Positions 14,827-22,823 of a stretch of DNA of 27,188 nt are shown one piece after another (position 1 is the first letter of the stretch; each line of letters starts with the position of its first letter). Under the pieces are notes generated by a model. That model worked only from the letters and a program-made list of their open reading frames with translations. It was not told where the DNA came from and ran no database searches. The stretch comes from Faecalicatena sp. (GTDB lineage: Bacteria; Bacillota; Clostridia; Lachnospirales; Lachnospiraceae): the NCBI GenBank assembly GCA_009774255.1, contig VSNK01000035.1, positions 1 through 27,188 of the forward strand, in the 5' to 3' direction. The position numbers and the translations under genes were made by a program.

Positions 14827-15996
14827 ATGAAATTGTTAAGAACAAGATGTGCAGCCGTGGCAGCGGCAGGAACGCTTGCCGCAGGTCTGCTGACGGGCTG
14901 CGGTTCGTCAGTTGATCATGATGAGGTAGTGGCTACGATAGGGGATGCGCAGCTCTCTTACGGAGTCGCGAATTTTTACGCAAGGATGATGCAGTCGCGG
15001 TATGAGAATTATTATACCAGCCTGACCGGGGAGACACCGGCAGAATTCTGGTTGCAGCAGTGGGACGGGGGCAGCTACGAGAACTATGTGAAGAGGAATC
15101 TTATGGAGGACCTGGAGAACTTGTATCTGCTGCGCCAGCATGCGGATGAATATGACGTTGCTTTGACGGAAGCGGAAGAGAAGGATATTGCAAAGGCAGC
15201 GGCAGATTTCGAGGAGGGCAATGCGCTGGAGGCAAAGGAAGTCGTATCCGGCTATGCGAAATACATTCAGGAGTACCTGGAGCTTGCCACCATTGAGGAG
15301 AAGATGGATGCGCCCATGAAGGAGGGCGTGGATGAGAATGTCCCGGACGAAGAGGCCGCGCAGAAGAGCCTGAAGTATGTGTACTTCAGCTATAACAAGG
15401 AAGGGGAAGACGGCAAGAGCGAGAGCATGTCGGATGATGAGAAGAAGGAACAGAAGGAGAAGGCGGAAAAGTTTGCCAAGGATCTGCAGGAGAGTGAGAA
15501 AAAGGACATTGATAAGGCTGCCAAGGAGGATGACTTGGAAGTGGAGACTGTCACCTTTGACTCGGAGAGCACTGCCCCCTATGTAGACTTTATCAAGGCC
15601 GCAGACAAGCTGAAAGAGAATGAGGTCACGGACGCGATTGAATCCGACGGAGGCTTATATGTGGGCCTGCTGACCAGCCTCTTTGATCAGGAAGCGACAG
15701 ACGCGGAGAAGGAACGGATCATAAGAGATCGGAAGGACGAACAGTATGACTCTCTTCTTGAAAAGTGGAGGGAAGAGGCGGAAATCACCCTCAATGAGGA
15801 AGTATGGGGGAAAATCGGCTTTGCATATCAGGGAATTGCCATCCCGAAGGATGATAAGGATGACAAAGATGATAAGAAGGCGGAAAATGAGACCGCGGAC
15901 GAGGCTTCTTCCGATCAGGAGGATACCGAGGCAGAAGACGGCACAGACGATGAGGAACAGCCGGAGGATGCCGAAGAAGAGGATGCACAGAAATAA
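14827..15996 (+). CDS. PrsA/SurA-like foldase lipoprotein with acidic tail
   Basis: The 389-residue protein begins with a lipoprotein signal peptide; the lipobox is LLTGC with Cys25, so it is predicted to be anchored on the outer face of the membrane. The N-terminal part is SurA_N-like (VVATIGDAQLSYGVANFYARMM, then helices). The middle (about 170-315) corresponds to a parvulin-type prolyl isomerase region: KSLKYVYFSY at its start and VTDAIESDGGLYVGLL near its end. It is poorly conserved, and isomerase activity is uncertain. The last 50 residues are a low-complexity acidic tail with Asp-Lys repeats, then Glu/Asp. AGGAGG seven bases before the ATG sets the start. Its own promoter precedes it. 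Proteins of this type help secreted proteins fold. Confidence 0.82.
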   Translation: MKLLRTRCAAVAAAGTLAAGLLTGCGSSVDHDEVVATIGDAQLSYGVANFYARMMQSRYENYYTSLTGETPAEFWLQQWDGGSYENYVKRNLMEDLENLYLLRQHADEYDVALTEAEEKDIAKAAADFEEGNALEAKEVVSGYAKYIQEYLELATIEEKMDAPMKEGVDENVPDEEAAQKSLKYVYFSYNKEGEDGKSESMSDDEKKEQKEKAEKFAKDLQESEKKDIDKAAKEDDLEVETVTFDSESTAPYVDFIKAADKLKENEVTDAIESDGGLYVGLLTSLFDQEATDAEKERIIRDRKDEQYDSLLEKWREEAEITLNEEVWGKIGFAYQGIAIPKDDKDDKDDKKAENETADEASSDQEDTEAEDGTDDEEQPEDAEEEDAQK

Positions 15997-16063
15997 AGGA
16001 GGTTTTTTCTTTATCTGAATGCTTCTGTTTTAAGCGTTCTTGGAACATTTCTTCATATAAAAA

Positions 16064-16120
16064 AACAGAGCCAGTAAGCACTGAGGAATTTCCATTTGCT
16101 ACTGGCTCTGTGTTCTTTTT
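16064..16120. terminator. Bidirectional terminator between foldase and kinase-like genes
   Basis: An 11-bp stem (16065-16075 with 16101-16111) extends by four more pairs (16077-16080 with 16097-16100) past a bulge. On the plus strand it is followed by GTTCTTTTT. On the minus strand it is followed by a run of seven T, which serves the convergent gene. Confidence 0.88.
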
Positions 16121-16132
16121 ATGGGTGTTTTT

Positions 16133-16618
16133 TTAAATGTATTCCAGCTTTTCAAAATACTGCATTAATATGTTGGCACAATTCTCAACGCCTAATTCTG
16201 TCGTATCCAGAATCATGTGATAATCGTTGACATCTCCCCATGTCCTGCCGGTATGTTCATGATAGTAGGCGGCACGCTGTTCATCGGTACGTTCCATCTT
16301 TTCCTTCGCCTCTTCATAAGAGAGAGATTCCAGCTTCATAATACGCCGGATGCGATCTTCCTTATCCGCACAGACATAGATATTCAGGACATTCATCCGG
16401 TCATTCAGAATATGGGAAGCACAGCGCCCCAGGATAATGCATGGACTTTCCGCCAGCTTGCGGATGGCCTCTGCCTCAGATTCGTATTCATGCTTATCCA
16501 GCTTATGTTCAATGGATGCCTTATCGTATACGGGGATTCCAAGCCTTACGGAAAGCTCATTGGCAATAATGCTGGCACCCGTACCGAACCTGCGGCTCAT
16601 CGTAATCACTAACTTCAT
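16133..16618 (-). CDS. Cytidylate kinase-like family protein
   Basis: The 161-residue protein begins MKLVITMSRRFGTGASIIAN, a P-loop-like segment in which the usual GKS/T is replaced by GAS. It continues with IPVYDKASIEH, IILGRCASHIL and VCADKEDRIRRIM, matching the layout of the cytidylate kinase-like family (Pfam Cytidylate_kin2). It is shorter than the roughly 200 residues typical of that family; the middle LID region seems reduced. The nucleotide substrate is unknown and phosphate-transfer activity is uncertain because the P-loop Lys is missing. AAAGGAGG eight bases upstream fixes the start at 16618; a longer form up to 16672 would include this site. It is a single-gene transcript. Confidence 0.8.
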   Translation of the reverse strand: MKLVITMSRRFGTGASIIANELSVRLGIPVYDKASIEHKLDKHEYESEAEAIRKLAESPCIILGRCASHILNDRMNVLNIYVCADKEDRIRRIMKLESLSYEEAKEKMERTDEQRAAYYHEHTGRTWGDVNDYHMILDTTELGVENCANILMQYFEKLEYI

Positions 16619-16677
16619 CACACCTTCCTCCTTTGTACAAAAAGGTACTCTCACTGAGCACCCATAACCCACCTCTC

Positions 16678-16686
16678 ATTATAACA
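16678..16686 (-). promoter_or_regulatory. Extended -10 promoter of the kinase-like gene
   Basis: Read on the minus strand, TGTTATAAT (16686 down to 16678) is an extended -10 element, 60 bases from the gene start. The -35 region (TTCCCC) is poor, which is usual with extended -10 promoters. Confidence 0.5.
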
Positions 16687-16824
16687 CTAAAAGCCCTGTT
16701 GGGGAAGTGGTTTTCGTTGGAAGATTTGTAGAAGATTTGCAAGATTTTTTAGAAGAAATCACAAGAAAATGGGTTTATGTCTATGGTATGCTAGAAACAG
16801 ATCTTAAGAAAGGAAGGGTTTATT

Positions 16825-17688
16825 ATGGAACTGAGAACAGCGTCGTCCCCGAAGGACGTAAAGCACTACACGACACAGAGATTGAGAGAGGAATTTTTGA
16901 TCCCGCAGCTTTTCTTTGCGGATGAGGTCAAGCTGGTGTACAGCCACATTGACCGGATCATTACGGGAGGTGTCATGCCGGTAAAAGAAGTGATTGAGCT
17001 GAAAGCAGGAGAGGAGCTGCGGACAGAATATTTTCTGGAACGGCGGGAGATGGGAGTCATCAATATCGGCGGCAGCGGAAAGATCCTTGTGGATGGCAGA
17101 GAATATGCGGTCGGCCACAAAGAGGGAATGTACCTTGGCATGGGAGTGAAGGACATCGCCTTTGCCAGCGAAGATGCTTTTTCACCGGCAAAATTCTATC
17201 TCAACAGCGCACCGGCGCATACGTCTTACCCGACGGTGCTGATCCGGCCGGAGGGAGAGGCAGAAGAGGGCGTAGTGATCGTAAAGGATACGAATAAGGT
17301 AGAGCTTGGCTCCCTGGAAGATTCCAATCATCGTACGATCTGTAAATATATTCTCCCCGGACAGGTGGAAAGCTGTCAGTTAGTCATGGGCATGACAAGC
17401 CTCGAGCCAGGCAGTGTGTGGAACACGATGCCAAGCCACACACATGACCGTAGAATGGAAGTGTACCTGTATTTTGATATGCCAGAAGATGCGTTCGTGA
17501 TGCATTATATGGGTGAGCCGACGGAGACAAGGCATATTGTGGTCCGTAATGAGCAGGCGGTCATCTCTCCGAGCTGGTCCATCCATTCTGGAAGTGGTTC
17601 CAGAAATTATACCTTTATATGGGGAATGGTAGGAGAGAATCAGGATTTTGACGACATGGATGCCGTGGCAAATCAGGAGCTGATGTGA
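16825..17688 (+). CDS. kduI: 5-dehydro-4-deoxy-D-glucuronate isomerase KduI
   Basis: KduI interconverts 5-keto-4-deoxyuronate and 2,5-diketo-3-deoxygluconate, a step in the breakdown of pectin and of unsaturated uronates from glycosaminoglycans. The 287-residue cupin protein has the zinc-binding motif PSHTHDRRMEVYLYF (two His and one Glu) and a later His in PSWSIHSGSG. The family segments YSHIDRIITGGVMPV and LEPGSVWNTMP are present. AAAGGAAGGG about seven bases before the ATG supports the start. It is the first gene of a kduI/TIM-barrel pair; the second starts 18 bases after its stop. A TATGCT preceded by TGG (16787-16792) may be its -10, with no clear -35. Confidence 0.95.
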   Translation: MELRTASSPKDVKHYTTQRLREEFLIPQLFFADEVKLVYSHIDRIITGGVMPVKEVIELKAGEELRTEYFLERREMGVINIGGSGKILVDGREYAVGHKEGMYLGMGVKDIAFASEDAFSPAKFYLNSAPAHTSYPTVLIRPEGEAEEGVVIVKDTNKVELGSLEDSNHRTICKYILPGQVESCQLVMGMTSLEPGSVWNTMPSHTHDRRMEVYLYFDMPEDAFVMHYMGEPTETRHIVVRNEQAVISPSWSIHSGSGSRNYTFIWGMVGENQDFDDMDAVANQELM

Positions 17689-17706
17689 CGTTAGAGGAAT
17701 ACGAGA

Positions 17707-18519
17707 ATGAAAATAGGTGTACGTGCCCATGATTACGGGCGGATGGAGATTGAGAAGATGGCAGAAAAGCTGCACGCGGAAGGCTATGACGCGGCACAGC
17801 TTGCCCTGCCGAAAGCTTTTACGGAAATTCGGAGGTATGAGGATATCACGCCGGGGCAGCTGGAGCGGATCCGCCGTGCTTTCGAGGAAAATAAGATAGA
17901 GATTCCCGTGTTTGGATGTTATATGGATCTGGGCAATCCGGATCCGGTCATTCGTGACCATGCGGTAAGGACATTAAAAAAATGCCTTAGCTGCTGCAGA
18001 GAAATCGGCGCGAAGATGGTGGGGACTGAGACGGCATATCCTCATCTGAACCGACAGGAAAAGGCACAGTGGTATCCTTATATGCTGGACAGCGTGAAGC
18101 GAGTCGTAGAGGAGGCCGTGCGGCTGGATGTCAAGCTGGCCATAGAGCCGGTATACTGGCATCCTCTGGAAAATCTGGAGGCGGTACTGGATGTGATGGA
18201 CAAGGTGGGAGAGCCAAAGCATCTGCGGATGATCTTTGATGCTTCGAACCTGCTGCAGTTCCCAGATACGACCGACCAGAAGGCATACTGGGAGGACTGG
18301 CTGAAATATACGGGGAAATATATCGAGGCCATGCATATTAAGGACTTTTACTTTGATAAAAATGGCGGATATTGCCCTACATTGCTGGGAGAAGGCGTCA
18401 TTCAATACGAGTCTATTTCCGGATGGCTGCACGAGCACAGGCCAGATATGTATCTTCTTCGCGAAGAAATGAATCCGGAAAAGGCACAGGAGGATATACA
18501 ATTTATGAGAAAATTATAG
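17707..18519 (+). CDS. Sugar phosphate isomerase/epimerase (xylose isomerase-like TIM barrel)
   Basis: The 270-residue protein belongs to the AP-endonuclease-2/xylose-isomerase-like TIM-barrel family. Candidate metal ligands occur in the expected order: Glu in LAIEPVYW, Asp in MIFDASNLL, His in EAMHIKDF and Glu in LLREEMNPE. These proteins isomerise or epimerise sugars or dehydrate inositol derivatives; the exact reaction here is unknown. It lies 18 bases after kduI (AGAGGA ribosome binding site) and just before a terminator, so it is probably expressed with kduI. The context suggests a role in uronate or keto-uronate conversion. Other readings, such as an L-ribulose- or hydroxypyruvate-isomerase-like enzyme, cannot be excluded. 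Confidence 0.82.
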   Translation: MKIGVRAHDYGRMEIEKMAEKLHAEGYDAAQLALPKAFTEIRRYEDITPGQLERIRRAFEENKIEIPVFGCYMDLGNPDPVIRDHAVRTLKKCLSCCREIGAKMVGTETAYPHLNRQEKAQWYPYMLDSVKRVVEEAVRLDVKLAIEPVYWHPLENLEAVLDVMDKVGEPKHLRMIFDASNLLQFPDTTDQKAYWEDWLKYTGKYIEAMHIKDFYFDKNGGYCPTLLGEGVIQYESISGWLHEHRPDMYLLREEMNPEKAQEDIQFMRKL

Positions 18520-18530
18520 CTTTTTTCCTG

Positions 18531-18566
18531 AATAAGCGCTGTTTGGCGCTTATTTGATTTTTATTC
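18531..18566 (+). terminator. Intrinsic terminator of the kduI operon
   Basis: The arms AATAAGCGC (18531-18539) and GCGCTTATT (18546-18554) form a 9-bp stem with a six-base loop, followed by T-rich GATTTTTATT. It begins 12 bases after the isomerase stop codon. Confidence 0.75.
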
Positions 18567-18728
18567 CATAATTTTATAAAGCAAAATAAACAAGAAATAT
18601 ATTGCGTTATAAAATTTGTCAGAAAATGATAAAGGGGATAAAAATTGTTATTTTTGACTGAAAAGCAGGCAGATTCAAAACCAAAAACAGGCAGAAGAGA
18701 GTCTGAATGAGAGCAATATAGATTGAAA

Positions 18729-18783
18729 ATATGGAAATGATAACAATATGGTTGAAAAATCCCAGATTTTTTTGTGCTAAAAT
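18729..18783 (+). promoter_or_regulatory. TRAP operon promoter region with a possible AraC-type direct repeat
   Basis: TGCTAAAAT at 18775-18783 is an extended -10. TTGAAA at 18752-18757 is a possible -35, but the 20-base spacer is long. Just upstream, ATATGG occurs twice (18729-18734 and 18746-18751), 17 bases apart in direct orientation. That would suit an AraC-family activator beside a weak promoter. The sites are seen; the regulator link is inference. Confidence 0.4.
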
Positions 18784-18861
18784 AACACCATAAAGTGCAC
18801 GAGATACAAATTAACCAAAGAGGAAACACGATACACCTGGATTTCAAGCGGCCGTAGAAAT

Positions 18862-18936
18862 CGGTATCCTGCGAAGGACATGTTCTTGATGCAGGGAGGG
18901 GCGGATCACCGTCCGGCAGGATATCGTAAGTTTTTT
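18862..18936 (+). terminator. Leader terminator/attenuator before dctP
   Basis: CGGTATCCTGC (18862-18872) pairs with GCAGGATATCG (18916-18926), and GGAC (18876-18879) pairs with GTCC (18911-18914). Six T follow at 18931-18936, only 22 bases before the dctP start. This is the layout of a transcription attenuator in an mRNA leader of about 170 bases. No sensor domain was recognised in the upstream half (18790-18861). Confidence 0.5.
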
Positions 18937-18958
18937 CGCAAGAAAAGGAGAGTAAAAA

Positions 18959-19981
18959 ATGGGAAGCATGAAGAAAAAGATTGGGATTGCGGTTTCCGCA
19001 GCCGGTCTGCTGGCTGTTGCCGTTACCTTTGTTTCAGTGGTAAGCGCGAACAGCACGGGAAAAATGGAAATCCGTCTGGCACATAACCAGTCCGCCGGGT
19101 CGGAAATTGCCGACTCCATTGCAAAGTTCGCGGAATTTGCGGCAGAGGATGAGTCAAAGGGTCTGAATGTCAACATCTATGCAAGCGGAGTACTCGGTAC
19201 GGAAAAGGAAGAGATCGAGATGGTTCAGGCGGGGATTCTGGATATGGCGAAGGTAAGTTCCAATACACTGGGACAGTTTGCCGATGAGTATGCCATATTT
19301 GCGGTGCCGTATCTGTTCGTGGACCAGGATCATTATTATACGGCCATGGAAAAAAGTGAGAAGGTACAGGAGCTGTTCCGCTCTACGGCAGACGATGGAT
19401 TTATCGCGATCGGTTATTATGCCAACGGTTCCCGTAACTTTTATCTGAAAGAGGATGTTGCCTGTACAGATCCTTCCGTGCTGAAGGGCAAGAAGATCCG
19501 TTCCATGCCAAGCTCCACATCTATGGACATGATCTCACGTATGGGAGGTTCCCCGGTGCCCATGGCGGCGAGTGAGACCTATACTTCACTGCAGCAGGGG
19601 ATCGTGGACGGTGCGGAGAATACCGAGCTTGCCCTGACGGTGGACGGACACCAGGATCTGGTAAAGTCCTATACATATACGGAGCACCAGTACTCACCGG
19701 ACATTTATATCATCAGCACCAAGACTTGGGAAAGACTGTCCGCGGAACAGCAGGATTACCTGGTGGAATGTCTCGAAAAGACCAATGATAATTTTAAGAA
19801 GCTCTATAACGGCATGATGGAGGAGGCCATGGAAGAAGCCGAATCCCACGGTGTCACGGTATACAAGGATATTGACAAGTCAAAGTTTATAGAAGCGGTC
19901 TCCCCCATTCACGATGAGTTCTGCCAAAGAGGGGACAGCTACCGGGAGCTTTATGAAGATATCCAGAAATATGCGGAATAG
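18959..19981 (+). CDS. TRAP transporter substrate-binding protein (DctP family)
   Basis: This is the extracytoplasmic solute receptor of a tripartite ATP-independent periplasmic transporter, 340 residues. An N-terminal signal sequence or anchor covers about residues 1-30 (MGSMKKKIGIAVSAAGLLAV); there is no lipobox Cys. Conserved DctP features are visible: IRLAHNQSAGSEIADSI, GVLGTEKEEIEMVQAGILDM, YYANGSRNFYLKE, and LKGKKIRSMPS with the Arg that normally binds the substrate carboxylate. VPMAASETYTSLQQGIVDGAE is also present. AAGGAG eight bases before ATG 18959 favours that start over ATG 18968. The kduI, kduD and GH105 neighbours suggest that the ligand is a uronate or an unsaturated oligouronide. 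Confidence 0.92.
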   Translation: MGSMKKKIGIAVSAAGLLAVAVTFVSVVSANSTGKMEIRLAHNQSAGSEIADSIAKFAEFAAEDESKGLNVNIYASGVLGTEKEEIEMVQAGILDMAKVSSNTLGQFADEYAIFAVPYLFVDQDHYYTAMEKSEKVQELFRSTADDGFIAIGYYANGSRNFYLKEDVACTDPSVLKGKKIRSMPSSTSMDMISRMGGSPVPMAASETYTSLQQGIVDGAENTELALTVDGHQDLVKSYTYTEHQYSPDIYIISTKTWERLSAEQQDYLVECLEKTNDNFKKLYNGMMEEAMEEAESHGVTVYKDIDKSKFIEAVSPIHDEFCQRGDSYRELYEDIQKYAE

Positions 19982-19993
19982 GGGGGAAAGAGG

Positions 19994-20473
19994 ATGAAGC
20001 TTTTAAATAAAATTATTGAGTATGTACTGGCGTTTCTTGTGATCGTAATGGTCGTTGGATGCTTCTGGCAGATTTTTACCCGGTTCATTTTGAATGATCC
20101 AAGCAAGTGGACGGAAGAATTGCTGCGGTATGCACTGATCTGGCTTACTATGCTTGGAGTACCCTATGCATATGGAAAGGGGCAGCATATTTCTATCGGA
20201 TTTATTACAAGTACTTTCACGAAAAAAGGAACTTTGAAGGATCAGATTTTTATTGAAATACTGGTATTATTCTTAAGTATATTCGTAATGGTTGCGGGCG
20301 GGATCATGGTATCCATGAACGCGGCAGGGCAGGTATCACCGGCCATGCAGATTCCCATGCAGTTCTATTATATTGGTGTGCCGATCTGCGGTGTACTGAT
20401 GGCCATCTATTCGGTAGAACGTCTGCTTCGCTTTGTGAAGGAATATTCGGAAATGAAAAAGGAGGGGAAATAA
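19994..20473 (+). CDS. TRAP transporter small permease (DctQ family)
   Basis: The 159-residue protein has four membrane helices (about residues 7-32, 44-62, 79-99 and 117-139). It carries the DctQ signature around WTEELLRYALIWLTMLGVPYAYG. With the large DctM subunit it forms the membrane complex that takes substrate from the DctP receptor using a sodium gradient. It starts 12 bases after dctP with GGGGGGAAAGAGG as ribosome binding region, and its stop is immediately followed by the dctM start codon. Confidence 0.92.
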   Translation: MKLLNKIIEYVLAFLVIVMVVGCFWQIFTRFILNDPSKWTEELLRYALIWLTMLGVPYAYGKGQHISIGFITSTFTKKGTLKDQIFIEILVLFLSIFVMVAGGIMVSMNAAGQVSPAMQIPMQFYYIGVPICGVLMAIYSVERLLRFVKEYSEMKKEGK

Positions 20474-21778
20474 ATGCAGTTACAAGCGGCTTTGGTATTG
20501 ATCATATTATTCTTTTTCCTGCTGGCAATGAGTGTGCCTGTGTCATTCAGCATCATTACGTCGGCATTGATCACCATTATTATGTTTTTGACGCCTCAGT
20601 TCGGGATGTTCATTTCCGCCCAGAAGCTGGTCAGCGGTATTGACAGCTTTACGCTGCTGGCAGTCCCCTTCTTCATATTGGCGGGGCAGTTGATGAGCAG
20701 CGGCGGAATCGCCAGAAGGCTGATCAACCTGGCGATGCTGTTCCTCGGAAAGGTTCCCGGCTCTCTGGCATTGACCAATATTGCGGGAAACGCGATGTTC
20801 GGTTCTCTGTCCGGTTCCGGTATTGCGGCGGCAACAGCCATCGGCGGTGTAATGAATCCGCTGGAAAAGGAGCAGGGATATGACGAAGGGTTCTCGGCAG
20901 CGACCAATATTGCCACCGCACCGGTAGGACAGTTGATTCCGCCTACCAACGCATTTATCGTGTATTCCGCGGCAAGCGGCGGCGCTTCGGTGGCAACTCT
21001 TTTCATGGCAGGATGGATCCCGGGACTTTTGTGGGCATTCCTCTGCATGCTGGTGGCATTCTTTTATGCCAGGAAGCAGGGTTATGTGGTAAAGCGGGAA
21101 AAACTGACCGGCGCGGAAGCGGTAAAGGTGATCTGGGATGCCATTCCAAGCCTTCTGCTGATCGTCATTATCATCGGCGGAATTCTGTCCGGCTACTTTA
21201 CTCCTACGGAGGCTTCCGGGGTTGCGGTTATCTATGCGTTCATCCTGTCCGCATTTGTATATAAGAGCATTGCGTTAAAAGACATGAAAGATATTCTGGT
21301 AAATGCGGCAGTGATGACCACCATTGTCATGCTGATCATCGGCGCATCTTCCGTCCTGTCCTTCGTGCTGTCCTTTACCGGGCTTCCGCAGGCGATCAGC
21401 AGCCTGATGCTGGGCGTTTCGGACAATAAGATCGTGATCCTGCTGCTGATCAATGTGATCCTTCTGATCGTGGGAACATTTATGGACATGGCGCCTGCCT
21501 TATTGATCTTCACCCCGATCTTCCTGCCGGTGATTACGAATATTGGTATGGATCCGATCCAGTTTGGTGTTATGATGGTTATGAACCTGTCCATCGGTAC
21601 CGTGACCCCGCCGGTTGGAAGCGTCCTGTTCGTGGGATGCAGCGTGGCCGGGCTGAAAGTAGAAAATGTAGTATCGAAACTGATCCCATATTTTGCGGCG
21701 ATCGTTGTGGCATTGCTGTTCGTGACCTTCGTACCGGCATTCAGTACCTGGCTGCCGACCGTGCTGGGACTGATGTAA
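20474..21778 (+). CDS. TRAP transporter large permease (DctM family)
   Basis: The 434-residue protein is almost entirely hydrophobic, with about 12 membrane segments, and belongs to the DctM family of the ion transporter superfamily. Typical segments are AVPFFILAGQLMSSGGIARRL, GNAMFGSLSGSGIAAATAIG, NIATAPVGQLIPPTNAFI, GYFTPTEASGVAVIYA and FMDMAPALLIFTPIFLPV. The last includes a conserved turn near the transport sites. Its ATG directly follows the dctQ stop, and the Shine-Dalgarno AAAGGAGGGG lies in the end of dctQ, so translation is coupled. It is the last gene of the dctPQM operon; only a short G/C-rich hairpin (21820-21824 with 21846-21850) lies between it and the convergent regulator. Confidence 0.95.
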   Translation: MQLQAALVLIILFFFLLAMSVPVSFSIITSALITIIMFLTPQFGMFISAQKLVSGIDSFTLLAVPFFILAGQLMSSGGIARRLINLAMLFLGKVPGSLALTNIAGNAMFGSLSGSGIAAATAIGGVMNPLEKEQGYDEGFSAATNIATAPVGQLIPPTNAFIVYSAASGGASVATLFMAGWIPGLLWAFLCMLVAFFYARKQGYVVKREKLTGAEAVKVIWDAIPSLLLIVIIIGGILSGYFTPTEASGVAVIYAFILSAFVYKSIALKDMKDILVNAAVMTTIVMLIIGASSVLSFVLSFTGLPQAISSLMLGVSDNKIVILLLINVILLIVGTFMDMAPALLIFTPIFLPVITNIGMDPIQFGVMMVMNLSIGTVTPPVGSVLFVGCSVAGLKVENVVSKLIPYFAAIVVALLFVTFVPAFSTWLPTVLGLM

Positions 21779-21850
21779 GGGGGGGAAGCAGGCCTGCAGG
21801 GTTTTACAATGCCTCTTGTGCCGGAACATACGGGGGTCGTCCGCCCCGGC

Positions 21851-22738
21851 TCAGGGATTCGAGGGCAGGTTGGTATGAGTAACTATATTCAGTGTTTTGC
21901 GGTATTTTAGCGGGGATACGGTCATGTAGACCTTAAAGATCTTCTCAAAATGGGTCATGGTGCCGTATCCCACCAGATCAGCGATCTCAGCAACGCTCAG
22001 ATCCGTCTCTTCCAGATATCGCTTGGCTTTTTGAATCCGGTGGATGTTGGTATATTCGCTGATCGTATAGCCGGTGACCTCTTTGAATACCCGGCAGGTA
22101 TAGTATTTACTCAGAAAAAACTTTGCCGCTAGGTCATCCAATGAAAGTGTCTGCTCACAGTTCTCGGACAGGTAATCGGCAATTTCATATACGTGTCGGT
22201 ATTTACCATTATCAGGTTCCAGAGGGCTTTCCTGCTCGTGCCGGTTCAACTGACGGGTAAGGCGGAGGAAATAGGAGGTAACGGCAAGTTCTACGGCCTG
22301 CTTGTAGTTGTGTTCCTTGTCCTTGCATTCCTGTTTGAACAGGTAATACAGATCCATAAATTGCTCCTGCTGCTGCGGTGTCAGATGATAGACCCCGTAG
22401 TGCTGGTGAAAAAAGCGTACAAGCTGCAGGGTAGGATATTTTCTGTCCAAATCCTGCATGCGGTCGCTGCTTACATAGAGGATGATCCGGTTGTGTCCGG
22501 TGTCATTCTCAGAGACAGATTTGGTCATGTGGATCAGATTGGTATCCACCAGGATCAGATCGCCTTTGGAGGCAACAAAATTACGGTTATTGAAGAAAAA
22601 GAGACGTTCTCCTTCCAGGATATAAAAGATTTCGTATTCGTTGTGAAAATGCTTCACGCGCATATCAAATTTTCCATAGCGTACCATGTGTTCCAGGGAA
22701 ATACCGTCGATGGAGGCGTAGTAGGTTACTTTTTCCAT
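21851..22738 (-). CDS. AraC family transcriptional regulator (locus regulator 1)
   Basis: The 295-residue protein has an N-terminal cupin sensor domain (HNEYEIFYILEGERLFFFNN, SKGDLILVDTNLIHMT). A C-terminal AraC DNA-binding domain carries two helix-turn-helix motifs (LSLDDLAAKFFLSKYYTCRVFKE and SVAEIADLVGYGTMTHFEKIFK). AGGTGA eight bases upstream supports ATG at 22738; an in-frame GTG at 22747 overlaps that site. It is divergent from the GH105 gene across 85 bases and convergent with dctM. This position strongly suggests that it controls GH105-kduD, and perhaps the TRAP and kduI operons, in response to a sugar or uronate ligand. The ligand is not known. Confidence 0.92.
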   Translation of the reverse strand: MEKVTYYASIDGISLEHMVRYGKFDMRVKHFHNEYEIFYILEGERLFFFNNRNFVASKGDLILVDTNLIHMTKSVSENDTGHNRIILYVSSDRMQDLDRKYPTLQLVRFFHQHYGVYHLTPQQQEQFMDLYYLFKQECKDKEHNYKQAVELAVTSYFLRLTRQLNRHEQESPLEPDNGKYRHVYEIADYLSENCEQTLSLDDLAAKFFLSKYYTCRVFKEVTGYTISEYTNIHRIQKAKRYLEETDLSVAEIADLVGYGTMTHFEKIFKVYMTVSPLKYRKTLNIVTHTNLPSNP

Positions 22739-22823
22739 AAATATCACCTGCTTTCTCTTTTTATACGTTATGATTATAGTATACCTTATGAAACCTCAGT
22801 TGTATATTTTGAAAGGAGAAAAA
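22739..22823. promoter_or_regulatory. Divergent promoter region between araC-type gene and GH105 gene
   Basis: On the minus strand, TATACA (22806-22801) and TATACT (22783-22778) have a 17-base spacer and could drive the regulator. On the plus strand, TATAGT at 22775-22780 lacks a good -35, as expected for an activator-dependent promoter of the GH105 gene. The two -10 elements overlap, so the promoters may compete. Confidence 0.45.

Noticed and set aside
16707..16925. A 72-codon frame overlapping the kduI promoter and start
   Set aside because: It has no ribosome binding site, overlaps the kduI start in another frame and has no family resemblance.
21820..21850. A terminator between dctM and the first araC-type gene
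   Set aside because: A five-base GCCGG/CCGGC stem is present but neither strand has a T-run, so I do not call it.
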